Source: an uncultured SAR86 cluster bacterium
GTDB lineage: Bacteria; Pseudomonadota; Gammaproteobacteria; Magnimaribacterales; D2472
NCBI GenBank assembly: GCA_902623685.1
Contig: CACNUQ010000008.1
Location: 1-53,199 of the forward strand
DNA length: 53,199 bases
Direction of reading: 5' to 3'
Shown: positions 19,601 through 27,070 of the stretch, piece after piece
Position numbering within the stretch: the stretch's first letter is position 1
Layout: each line of letters begins with the position of its first letter
Translations under genes and position numbers: made by a program
The notes under the pieces: model-generated
Seen by the model: only the letters and a program-made list of their open reading frames with translations
Told to the model about the DNA's origin: nothing
Database searches by the model: none

Positions 19601-19868
19601 CAGCTCCAACTTCTGGTAAATCAGTTAAACCTTCAGCAGCATTTGTATATGCTCTAGCTCTGAATTCATCGCCTGAAATAATGGTAACTGGTTGAGCCAT
19701 TTCTAATGGATTTCTTTTAATTCTAGAACCAGTAGTAATGACCTCCTCAATCGTCTCTTCGACATTCTCTTCATTTTCATCAACATCTTGAGCCACTAAT
19801 GCTAAGGTGAAAGTAGAAATAAAAAGAATAGAAAAGAATTTAAATTTATTAATTAAATCAAAATTCAT
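16629..19868 (-). CDS. TonB-dependent receptor
   Basis: An outer-membrane, energised import channel of 1,079 residues. It has a signal peptide (about 1-26), an acidic linker, a TonB-box-like segment around IEEVITTGSRIKR (41-53), a plug domain containing VTLVNGRRFVG and AVYGADAIAGVVNYI, and a beta-barrel ending in aromatic QLTYQF, the usual signal for outer-membrane insertion. Paired cysteines in presumed surface loops (CDTRY...NC, CYDAA...NFC) are typical of large receptors of marine Gammaproteobacteria. GGGAG lies 8-9 bases before the ATG. It is divergent from an APC permease-amidinohydrolase-Rieske operon, which may use what it imports. The ligand is unknown. Confidence 0.95.
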   Translation of the reverse strand: MNFDLINKFKFFSILFISTFTLALVAQDVDENEENVEETIEEVITTGSRIKRNPLEMAQPVTIISGDEFRARAYTNAAEGLTDLPEVGAVNTLSGDQSGLGAGQQVAANFGLGSSRTVTLVNGRRFVGSQSPTGGAGSGLAVDLNNIPSALIERVEIVPVGGAAVYGADAIAGVVNYILKEDFEGAQISVGQYDYAGMDTDNSFNLTIGGNFADGRGNIVLNAQVQDVGQVFYDQANQRIRDCEAGFFYENPQDADQDIFGQKGSLYNLGLSNGFDQGLADAQGRRTFGDNGLNICPTLVSNPVEGLMTLYGYNEVGGDFGVYGGAFPDGNFYTFSGPGDMSIMDPGVPYGRYYYTRGSSIYNIQDNKILRAGFDRKNISLFVKYDIDENNRMYLDIYNNRFFAEDDGSSSSAHYSDYWFGYADSDNCNAGGTCYSTSGSIPISYDDPFLTAGSKAILDANGFGSGDTLFLQRLWSDLAPTLRGDGFENENNTQFYNLGFEGAFYLLGEEYEYDIGTSWGETRILSTAPFQVAARWAASLDYGINPATGEVDCKFNYEDDYQLAFTGIQETDYSTLGGGVGLGSPGDCSPFNPMGFNNPDNQAAKDYFTSYTNEGAKLNQDSFYWSLTGNVPMVELPYGPIQFAVGYDNRKEKARFDADQFALYSVAIRGSQTRSTNGFFEIDSQFIELSLPIVSGLPFAEDVRLDYGYRELENTNTLRTNKYDVDALSLYWKVNDDIALRFSDQTTTKSPNISDLYGPQNPSFQQALDPCDTRYVDDGDFPANRRANCIAAGIDVTNFRSFVAGGTVQGTRGGNPNLLDENGETTSYGVIFTPTYDFLEPYGDFTFSADYIEILLTDYVTTFSLIDFMEACYDAASYPNNFCNNFQRDATGQVTDFQVGAGNAGTIDFATYIYRANWSHDLATVLMQDEGSMGDISVRWRGYQQDKRNQADSGDPADLIDKTGYASDPEWLWDLTVAWSYDDYYAYYQADFIDGGWINKQQTDIRADRYLGKNGQPITEYDSYWLDTIGFVWTPNDDLTFAVRINNPLDHDGSEGRYQTERRLSFIGRTITTQLTYQF

Positions 19869-20141
19869 AGAAAAATCTCCCTAATTTTTAAGCTATTAGT
19901 ACATTTAACTATATCTATGAGCATTTATAAAGGATTTAGTATTTATTCTTTCAATGAATAACACTTTAAATACTTTATTGATAGGGTTTATAACTAATTA
20001 AAAAAAATTATTAATTTAATAAATATCTGAATTTTTATAAAAAGTTAACTATCTTTAATCTAATATTCTCTTACAGATCACTAAATTTAAATGGGAGAGT
20101 CTTATTTAAAAATCCTTATTTTTTAGGTGTATTATCATTTT

Positions 20142-21434
20142 ATGGATTCATATCAACATAGAGTTATTGGATTTTGGAGAGGATGGTCAATAGCAGTAGG
20201 TTGCGCTATTGGTTCAGGCATTTTTATGATGCCTACATTGTTAGCACCGTTTGGGATGCTTGGATTTTTTGGTTGGCTTATAGCTGGGCTAGGATCAATC
20301 TTGGTTGCATTAACAATGGCTCGGCTGGTAATAAGAATGCCAAAGACTGGAGGTCCTTATGTTTATGTCAATGAAGCACTGGGTAGTTTTTCTGGCTTTA
20401 TAATTGCTTGGACTTACTGGGTTGCATGTATTTCTGCAATTGCAGGAATATCAATTGCTTTTGTTGACTATTTAGGTTTTTTTATTCCAAAAATCAGTGA
20501 TTTGCCAATTTATTCTTTGATTGCCTCAATGTTGTTGGTTTGGGCTGTTATATTTCTAAATATTAAAAGCATAGAAAACAGTAGTAGATTTCAGTTAATT
20601 TCAACTCTATTAAAATTATTACCTCTCTTATTAATTATTTTTCTTGGCGCCTCAAATTTTACAGTTAGTAACTTACCGGAGTTTAATCCAACTAACCATC
20701 ACCCTATTTCATTACTTGGTACTGTCACGACCTTAGTGATGTGGTCGTTTATTGGAATTGAAACTGCAACTGTTCCAGCAGACAATGTAATTAATCCTAA
20801 AGAAACTATTCCAAAAGTTTTGATTGCATCTGTTTTAACAATTCTAACTCTTTATATCTTTGTAAGTTTTGCGATTGCAGTAATAGTTCCACCCGATGAA
20901 CTGTTAGACTCCTCTGCTCCATTTGCTTTAGCTGCAAGCAAAATTTTAGGAACTACAGGCGGCACACTAATTGCTATTGGAGCTCTTATTTCAACTTTAG
21001 GATCATTGAATGCAAATACACTTACAGCAGGTAATTTAAGTTTAGCAGCAGCTAGAGATGGTTTACTTCCAGCTAAATTTATATCGCTTACAAAATCTGG
21101 GACTCCTATATTTACATATCTGTTATCAGGCTCATTTGTAAGTGTTCTATTACTGCTGAATTATACAAAAGGTATCATAAATGCTTTTGTTTTTATGGCC
21201 ATGCTCTCAACATTATCCACTTTAATAGCTTATGCATTTTGTGCGATAGCTGAATTAAAATTTGCGCATACAAATAAAAAAACTCAGCAAAAGAAGTACG
21301 CTTTTTTGATATCATTTGGAACCTTTTTATATGCAATTTTTGCTATTTGGGGAGCAGGCATAGAGATGATTATGTATTCAATTTTTCTAATTTTAATTGG
21401 ATCACCTGTATATCTGTTTAAAACTAAAATATGA
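20142..21434 (+). CDS. APC-superfamily amino acid permease
   Basis: A 430-residue inner-membrane transporter with about 12 helices. The first helix contains AVGCAIGSGIFMMP, the glycine-rich unwound segment that binds the substrate amino or carboxyl group in amino acid-polyamine-organocation carriers; helix 6 contains MWSFIGIETATVPADN, the matching second half. It is closest to arginine/agmatine- and basic amino acid-type members. I use the ATG at 20142; an in-frame GTG at 20127 would add MYYHF but lacks a ribosome site. Its stop overlaps the next ATG by 4 bases (ATGA), which ties it to the amidinohydrolase. Confidence 0.9.
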   Translation: MDSYQHRVIGFWRGWSIAVGCAIGSGIFMMPTLLAPFGMLGFFGWLIAGLGSILVALTMARLVIRMPKTGGPYVYVNEALGSFSGFIIAWTYWVACISAIAGISIAFVDYLGFFIPKISDLPIYSLIASMLLVWAVIFLNIKSIENSSRFQLISTLLKLLPLLLIIFLGASNFTVSNLPEFNPTNHHPISLLGTVTTLVMWSFIGIETATVPADNVINPKETIPKVLIASVLTILTLYIFVSFAIAVIVPPDELLDSSAPFALAASKILGTTGGTLIAIGALISTLGSLNANTLTAGNLSLAAARDGLLPAKFISLTKSGTPIFTYLLSGSFVSVLLLLNYTKGIINAFVFMAMLSTLSTLIAYAFCAIAELKFAHTNKKTQQKKYAFLISFGTFLYAIFAIWGAGIEMIMYSIFLILIGSPVYLFKTKI

Positions 21435-22297
21435 ACCAGTTAAATGAATACTCTAAAATAAGTGAGGTTGCTATCAGGTCCCCACTTTCAAGCTTTGTCA
21501 ATGATGAAAAAATTACAAATGAATGGGCATCACTTAGATTTCATGCAAAACCGGATCTAAAAAAAGCAATTATTGAATACAATTACTTTAGGAGTTTTCT
21601 TGAAGAAGATGGTATCAAGATTATTGAGCTCCCCTCATCTGATAGGTTAACTTTAGATAGTATTTATACCAGAGATAGTATTTTGGTATGTGACTCAGGT
21701 GTAATTCTATGCAATATGGGAAGATCATCCAGAACACCTGAAGCTGAGGAGAATTTTAAAACTCTTGCAAATAAAGGTTATAAAATCGCAGGCCAAATAA
21801 AATCACCTGGGACCCTTGAAGGTGGTGATTTTATCTGGATAGATAATAAAAATGCTGCAGTTGGTTTGGGGCCAAGAACTAATTCTGAAGGAATTCGTCA
21901 ACTCAAAGAAATTTTAGGACCAGAAATTGATCTTCATATTGTAGATTTGCCTGATCCAGATCATCCAGATGATGTCTTGCATTTAATGTCCATAATTTCA
22001 CCATTAGATAAAGATCTTGCTGTTATTTATAAACCTTTTATGCCTGAATCATTTTTAAAATGGCTCACTAAATTAGGAATAGAATTTGTTGAAGTTAGTG
22101 AAGTTGAATATCCTTTAATGGGATGCAACATTTTGGCAACAGCTCCAAGATCAATTATCATGCTTGAAAATTTACCTGAAATTAAAAATAAACTTAAAAA
22201 TAATGGATGCAAAATTCGTTTATATAAAGGCGATGAAATTAGTCGAAAAGGTGAAGGTGGACCTACATGCTTAACAAGGCCGCTAATAAGATACTAA
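21431..22297 (+). CDS. Amidinotransferase-fold hydrolase, DDAH/arginine deiminase-like
   Basis: A 288-residue single-domain member of the guanidino-modifying superfamily. Such enzymes attack a guanidinium carbon with a cysteine; DDAH converts methylated arginine to citrulline plus methylamines, and arginine deiminase releases ammonia. Visible landmarks are YTRDS near residue 79, LEGGDF near 129-134, a catalytic histidine candidate in DVLHLMS and the nucleophile in GGPTCLTRPL (C280) near the C-terminus. The length fits DDAH (about 255-290) better than arginine deiminase (about 410). It is coupled to a basic-amino-acid-type permease and followed after 3 bases by a Rieske oxygenase. Confidence 0.85.
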   Translation: MNQLNEYSKISEVAIRSPLSSFVNDEKITNEWASLRFHAKPDLKKAIIEYNYFRSFLEEDGIKIIELPSSDRLTLDSIYTRDSILVCDSGVILCNMGRSSRTPEAEENFKTLANKGYKIAGQIKSPGTLEGGDFIWIDNKNAAVGLGPRTNSEGIRQLKEILGPEIDLHIVDLPDPDHPDDVLHLMSIISPLDKDLAVIYKPFMPESFLKWLTKLGIEFVEVSEVEYPLMGCNILATAPRSIIMLENLPEIKNKLKNNGCKIRLYKGDEISRKGEGGPTCLTRPLIRY

Positions 22298-22300
22298 CGT

Positions 22301-23434
22301 ATGAAAAAAGTACATAGAAGTTTGCCAGGATGGACTTATACGAGTGAGGCATTTTTTGAGCTCGAAAAAACTGAATTAATTCTTAAAAATTGGCAATTGG
22401 TTTGCCATATTTCTAACATACCTAAGGCAGGAGATTATTTTACATTTGAAATTTTTAACGAAAGAGTATTTGTTATTAGAGGTGAAGACAAAAATGTAAG
22501 AGCTTTTCATAACTTCTGTTCTCACAGAGGAACTAAGCTTATTGATGAAACATCTGGAACCTGCAATAGAAAAATAACATGTCCCTATCATGCATGGGGA
22601 TATGATTTTAATGGCAACCTCATAAAAGTACCTTACGAAGATCAATTTATAGATTTCAATAAAAATGATCACAAATTAAAAAGTGTTGAAATGGAAATTT
22701 TTCAAGGTTTTATCTTTGTAAAGTTAATTGAGTCAGACGTTCCAAGCGTTAATAGTCAATTTGCTCCATACCTTGACGAAATAGAACAATACAAACTTAA
22801 TGAAATGAAGCCGCTTGGAAGAATAACGATGAGACCAAGGAATGTTAACTGGAAGCAGATTGCTGATAACTATGTTGATGCTCTTCATATTCCTGTTGCT
22901 CATCCCGGATTATCTGGGCTAGTTGGCAAAAGCTATGGCGTAGAAGTATCCCCTAATAATGGATATATTCATAAGATGTGGGGAGATGGAAAGAATTCAC
23001 GTGAAAAAAATCTTTCAAACAAACTTTATGATAAATACTTGCCGTACATGAACCATCTTCCAAAAAACAAACAAAGGTACTGGGTTTATTATAGACTTTG
23101 GCCAAATCTTGCATTTGATATATATCCTGAGCAAATGGATTTCATGCAATTCATACCCATAGATGCAAAAACAACAATGATCAGGGAAATTGCATATGCT
23201 CTTCCTGATGATAGAAGAGAGACTAAAGCTGCTCAATATTTAAATTGGAGAATTAATAGACAAGTTAATAACGAAGATACGAAATTGATTAATCTTGTTC
23301 AAGAAGGTATGAATACAAACTACTTTAAATCAGGCCCGCTTGCATCTTCTGAAGTATGCTTAATTGATAGTGCTAATAAAATAAGAGAAGCCATTCCATT
23401 ATCTTCTAATGAGACAGAACCAAAAGAACTATAA
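22301..23434 (+). CDS. Rieske non-haem iron oxygenase, alpha subunit
   Basis: A 377-residue terminal oxygenase that uses O2 and electrons from a separate reductase, absent here, to hydroxylate or demethylate a small molecule. The Rieske [2Fe-2S] ligands are CSH (C73, H75) and CPYH (C94, H97). The mononuclear iron site is D193-A-L-H196 with H201 and probably D326. D193 matches the bridging Asp of classical ring-hydroxylating enzymes; carnitine oxygenase CntA, as I recall, has Glu there. It closes a three-gene unit with the permease and the DDAH-like gene, which suggests that it acts on a product or relative of their substrate. Confidence 0.93.
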   Translation: MKKVHRSLPGWTYTSEAFFELEKTELILKNWQLVCHISNIPKAGDYFTFEIFNERVFVIRGEDKNVRAFHNFCSHRGTKLIDETSGTCNRKITCPYHAWGYDFNGNLIKVPYEDQFIDFNKNDHKLKSVEMEIFQGFIFVKLIESDVPSVNSQFAPYLDEIEQYKLNEMKPLGRITMRPRNVNWKQIADNYVDALHIPVAHPGLSGLVGKSYGVEVSPNNGYIHKMWGDGKNSREKNLSNKLYDKYLPYMNHLPKNKQRYWVYYRLWPNLAFDIYPEQMDFMQFIPIDAKTTMIREIAYALPDDRRETKAAQYLNWRINRQVNNEDTKLINLVQEGMNTNYFKSGPLASSEVCLIDSANKIREAIPLSSNETEPKEL

Positions 23435-23470
23435 TAATATTACTAACTAAAAGGAAATTTAAATTTTAAT

Positions 23471-23476
23471 TATAAT
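23471..23476 (+). promoter_or_regulatory. Possible -10 box of cysK
   Basis: A perfect TATAAT lies 45 bases before the cysK ATG in an 86-base gap. No convincing -35 hexamer is present 17 bases upstream, and the region is extremely AT-rich, so chance is a serious alternative. Confidence 0.3.
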
Positions 23477-23520
23477 GTTTAAAAAAAAATAATTTTTAAA
23501 AATTAAGTAAGGCACTTATC

Positions 23521-24543
23521 ATGATTTATAAAGATCTATTAAGCTCAATTGGCGATACACCAATTATAAAAATTAAAAATATTGGTCCTAAAAATATAAA
23601 CCTTTTTGTTAAAGCTGAATACTTTAATCCTGGTGGCTCAGTAAAGGATAGATTGGCTTTGAATATAATTGAAAAAGCTGAAAAGGAAGGACTATTGGAG
23701 CCAAATCAAACTGTAGTTGAAGCCACAAGTGGAAATACCGGAATAGGATTGGCAATGGTATGCGCAAGCAAAGGTTATCCATGTGTAATGACAATGCCTG
23801 ATAGTACTTCAATTGAAAGAAGGAAATTGATGCGGTTTCTTGGTGCTAAAGTTCTACTAACACCAGCATCTGAGGGAACAACTGCCGCATACAATCTAGC
23901 TAAAAAATTATGTGATAAAAATAATTGGTTTTATGCCAAGCAGTTTGAAAATGATGCAAATGCAGATATTCATGAAAAAACAACTGCTATTGAAATTTTG
24001 AATGACTTTAAAGAATTAGGATTAGATTATTGGGTATCAGGTTATGGAACAGGTGGAACTTTTAGCGGTGTCTCACGTGTTTTAAAAGAACAATCCCCTA
24101 AAACAAAACTTGTTATCACTGAGCCTGATAATGCTCAATTGGTAAGTAGTTTGATAGCACAAAAAAGAAATCAAGATGGCTCGCCTGCAAGTGCACATGA
24201 TTCATGGAACCCTCATCCAATTCAAGGCTGGACACCTGACTTTATACCTTTGGTTTTACAGGAATCAATTGATAAAAAATATTTTGATCTGAATATACCT
24301 GTTTCAGGTGAAGATGGAATATATTGGTCTCATCAATTAGCTAGAAATGAAGGAATAATTACAGGTATATCTGGAGGATCAACATTTGCAGTCGCAATGA
24401 AAATCGCTGAGAAAGCTGAAGATGGAGCAAATATATTATGTATGCTAGCAGATACTGCAGAAAGATATTTAACATCCGTACTATTTGAAATGATTGATTC
24501 TGAGATGAATGATGAAGAAAATGAAATTTTAAATTCTATTTAA
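23521..24543 (+). CDS. cysK: Cysteine synthase (O-acetylserine sulfhydrylase family)
   Basis: A pyridoxal-phosphate enzyme that makes cysteine from O-acetylserine and sulfide. The PLP lysine is in GGSVKDR (K42), the substrate loop is TSGNTG (69-74) and the phosphate-binding loop is GTGGT (176-180). At 340 residues it is slightly longer than CysK and has an insert around residues 217-236 (RNQDGSPASAHDSWNPHPIQG). Sulfhydrylase versus cystathionine beta-synthase activity cannot be settled by eye, but the tail-to-tail cysE gene, overlapping by 8 bases, supports cysteine synthesis. Confidence 0.87.
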   Translation: MIYKDLLSSIGDTPIIKIKNIGPKNINLFVKAEYFNPGGSVKDRLALNIIEKAEKEGLLEPNQTVVEATSGNTGIGLAMVCASKGYPCVMTMPDSTSIERRKLMRFLGAKVLLTPASEGTTAAYNLAKKLCDKNNWFYAKQFENDANADIHEKTTAIEILNDFKELGLDYWVSGYGTGGTFSGVSRVLKEQSPKTKLVITEPDNAQLVSSLIAQKRNQDGSPASAHDSWNPHPIQGWTPDFIPLVLQESIDKKYFDLNIPVSGEDGIYWSHQLARNEGIITGISGGSTFAVAMKIAEKAEDGANILCMLADTAERYLTSVLFEMIDSEMNDEENEILNSI

Positions 24544-25261
24544 TTTTTTTTGCAGGAATTCCTGCTACTGTCGAATCATTCTCAACATCCTCAAGGACTA
24601 AACTTCCTGCAGCAACAACAGAATTTTTACCAATCGTTACATTTCCTAATATGGTGCTTGATGCAAAAATAGATACTCCCTCTTCAATTTTAGGGTGCCT
24701 ATCACCACTATTGAAACCCTTTCCGCCTAATGTAACGCCTTGAAAAATTGAAACGCCCTTATTAATTTTAGCTGTTTCACCAATTACAACGCCTGTAGCA
24801 TGGTCAATCATTACAGAGCTATCAATAAATGCAGCTGGATGAATATCAACACCAAATACTTCAGATGATCTATTTTGAATATACAAAGCCATGGTGTGAC
24901 GGTCATTATTCCATAAAATATTGCTTGATCTGTATGCAGCTAAGCCTTGAAAACCCTTATAAAAAAGAAGTGGCGTAGATAAGTATTTGCAAGCCGGATC
25001 ATTCTCACGAAAAAATAAAATATCATCTATTAGGCTGCCTTCAAGAGATTTTTTTTCATTATAAGAAGATAAAATAATGTGATACAGGTCAATTGATGAT
25101 AATGCATCATTATGAAGTTTTGATGCAAGAATTGCTGCCGTGGCTTCGATAATATTATCTTTTGATAAAATTAAGCTCTCAAGATAATCCTTTAAAGCTG
25201 GCTCAGCATCGATTCTTAATGAAACTTCTTTTTTTATATCAGTCCAAATATTATTATTCAT
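24536..25261 (-). CDS. cysE: Serine O-acetyltransferase
   Basis: Makes O-acetylserine, the substrate for the neighbouring cysteine synthase. The 241 residues hold an N-terminal helical domain (about 1-135) and a left-handed beta-helix of hexapeptide repeats (about 140-241) with IDHATGVVIGE, QGVTLGG and the final GIPAKKIK. The C-terminal Ile of classical CysE, which docks into CysK, is here followed by Lys, so the synthase complex may be weaker or absent. It lies 29 bases after the HD-domain gene on the same strand. Confidence 0.93.
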   Translation of the reverse strand: MNNNIWTDIKKEVSLRIDAEPALKDYLESLILSKDNIIEATAAILASKLHNDALSSIDLYHIILSSYNEKKSLEGSLIDDILFFRENDPACKYLSTPLLFYKGFQGLAAYRSSNILWNNDRHTMALYIQNRSSEVFGVDIHPAAFIDSSVMIDHATGVVIGETAKINKGVSIFQGVTLGGKGFNSGDRHPKIEEGVSIFASSTILGNVTIGKNSVVAAGSLVLEDVENDSTVAGIPAKKIK

Positions 25262-25290
25262 AATGAATGAGAGTTATAAATATTAATTAA

Positions 25291-25830
25291 TTAGATAGTA
25301 TGAGGAGCTGCAAAAAACTTTTTAATTAATGGCTCGAATGATTCTAATGTATCAGTTTTATAATTTGGGTCGAATGCTGCTTGATCCCATTCATCTGTGA
25401 ATTCAAGAGCTTTTTTATACCATGGCTCGTTTACATATTGTTTACGTAAATCTTGAGGTTTACCCATGTAGTGATAATAATGCTCTCCTTGAAAGTCCTG
25501 ATGAGTTCTAATTATGTGATACGCATCTTCGCTAACATAAGGTTTTATCATCTCTGCTGCGATTTGACCATGATTGGGAACGTTGATGACCTTGCCTATG
25601 TCATGAATTAAACTAATAAGTATCATTTCGTCATCCGCACCAGCCCTTCTTGCCATTGTTGCTGTTTGCAATGCATGATGTAATTGATCTGTTCCAAAGC
25701 CAAGTGTTAAATCTTTTGCTTGCTTTAGCATTGAAATAATTCTTTTTGGCATATCAAATATGTGAGGCATATGTTCCTCGCTAATATGCTGCCACTCCTC
25801 TTGAGTGCTTTGATCCATTCTTGTAAACAT
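25291..25830 (-). CDS. HD-domain protein with MIOX/PhnZ-type diiron site
   Basis: A 179-residue HD-fold protein that looks like a small oxygenase rather than a phosphohydrolase. It shows H52 (LHHALQ), H76-D77 (LIHDIGK), H87 (PNHGQ), H110 (IRTHQD) and D149 (EWDQAAF). These align with the six ligands of the mixed-valent diiron centre in inositol oxygenase and PhnZ, as I recall those families. K80 follows as HDIGK, as in MIOX (the inositol-contacting lysine), where PhnZ has His. PhnZ cleaves the C-P bond of a hydroxyphosphonate; MIOX is longer (about 280). A phosphohydrolase role remains possible. Neighbours are cysE (29 bases downstream) and a DDN-like gene. Confidence 0.75.
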   Translation of the reverse strand: MFTRMDQSTQEEWQHISEEHMPHIFDMPKRIISMLKQAKDLTLGFGTDQLHHALQTATMARRAGADDEMILISLIHDIGKVINVPNHGQIAAEMIKPYVSEDAYHIIRTHQDFQGEHYYHYMGKPQDLRKQYVNEPWYKKALEFTDEWDQAAFDPNYKTDTLESFEPLIKKFFAAPHTI

Positions 25831-25914
25831 AAATGCTTCTCAAACTTGATTAACTAGTTCATAAATTAACTTATTCAGTTTAAAAAGGCTAGATTTTTAA
25901 ATAAAGATATTTAT

Positions 25915-26352
25915 TTATCTTGTTGTAAATTTCAATACCGTATGTAATTTAGCAGCTTTTGCAAGGTCCTCTTTTAATGGAGTACCATCCTTTTGAAGTT
26001 TTACATTTGCAAAAAATGCATCAATTCTATTATTTGTAACAAGATCTCTTAAAGTCTCTTCAACTAAATTATCATCAGTAAATTCAAGGGATATATCAAC
26101 ATCTACCAGCTTACCTTTTAGCCAAATATTGCCCATAGATAAATTCTTTAAATTCTTCCACCATATATTTGATCTTAAGGTAACGCATGTATATGAAGAT
26201 GCATGCTTATGATAACTTAGCGGAACCAGGTATTTTTTTCCGCTTTTTTTACCTTGAAACTTAACAACAAGAAGTTGATGGCTAATAATAAAGTGAAATG
26301 GGGATCTAGCTATTATAGATACGAATGGATTAATTAGACGCCATAATTTCAT
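25915..26352 (-). CDS. DDN-like split beta-barrel protein (nitroreductase/deazaflavin family)
   Basis: A 145-residue protein resembling the deazaflavin-dependent nitroreductase (DDN) superfamily: a short N-terminal helix, then LLVVKFQGKKSGKKYLVPLSY, which matches the LLTTTGRKSGxxRxxPL core (about 27-46), then a strand containing WWKNL (the pawyhNL region). These proteins bind flavin or F420-type cofactors; which, if any, is used here is unknown. It starts inside the peptidase E stop (4-base overlap), so both are probably co-expressed. The 84-base gap to the HD gene could hold a separate promoter. Confidence 0.65.
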   Translation of the reverse strand: MKLWRLINPFVSIIARSPFHFIISHQLLVVKFQGKKSGKKYLVPLSYHKHASSYTCVTLRSNIWWKNLKNLSMGNIWLKGKLVDVDISLEFTDDNLVEETLRDLVTNNRIDAFFANVKLQKDGTPLKEDLAKAAKLHTVLKFTTR

Positions 26353-27044
26353 TTTGTTAACTCCATAATTTTAAACGGATTTTCATTAATTGCATTTTTA
26401 TCAAGGGTAACTTTATAAGCATTTTTATTTTTATCAAATCTAATGGTTTGTTTAGGTATTTCATTTATAAAATGAAGTGCTGCGCCACCTTCGATCCCAT
26501 ACATAAAATTGATAGCTTGGTCATTGAGTAATTTTTTGGTTGCAGGCCTCCTTTCTGGCTCCTCATCATAATGAGGAGCACAATTTCCAGGAATAAAGTT
26601 CATACACTCCATGAGTTTAAGTTCACTTTTCCATGAATCAGTTAAACCTTTTTCAAACCAACAAATTGCACCAGCGCTAACCCCACTCATTACAACTCCC
26701 CGTTGATATGCATCTTGAAGAATTAAATCTAAACCCCAGTCTCTCCATACAGCCAACATACTTTTTGTATTGCCTCCTCCAACGAATATAGCATCTTGAT
26801 CCTCAATATATTTTTTTAGATCAATAGTTCGTTTAAAAAAACTGATGTGAGAAGCACTGCATTTTAATTTAGAAAAAACTGAATAAAAATTTTTAATGTA
26901 TTCTTCTAAGTCTCCAGTAGCGGTCGGAATAAAGCATATATTCGGTTCTTCCTTACCTGTTTGATCCAAAATATATTGTTCTATCAGACTAGATTTTGTT
27001 GTTCTACCGAAACCTCCTCCACCTATAGCTATTACTTGACGCAT
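26349..27044 (-). CDS. Peptidase E-like (S51) serine peptidase
   Basis: A 231-residue member of the S51 family, which includes aspartyl dipeptidase PepE and cyanophycinase. The nucleophile elbow is GVSAGA (S123), a candidate base is H158 in CAPHYDEE, and the upstream FVGGGNTKSML (87-97) is the family's substrate-side loop. Length and the absence of a signal peptide suggest a cytoplasmic dipeptidase with preference for N-terminal Asp. It is divergent from the GMC oxidoreductase, with 26 bases between starts, and overlaps the DDN-like gene by 4 bases. Confidence 0.87.
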   Translation of the reverse strand: MRQVIAIGGGGFGRTTKSSLIEQYILDQTGKEEPNICFIPTATGDLEEYIKNFYSVFSKLKCSASHISFFKRTIDLKKYIEDQDAIFVGGGNTKSMLAVWRDWGLDLILQDAYQRGVVMSGVSAGAICWFEKGLTDSWKSELKLMECMNFIPGNCAPHYDEEPERRPATKKLLNDQAINFMYGIEGGAALHFINEIPKQTIRFDKNKNAYKVTLDKNAINENPFKIMELTK

Positions 27045-27070
27045 GTTATTACCTAAGAGATATTAGATTA

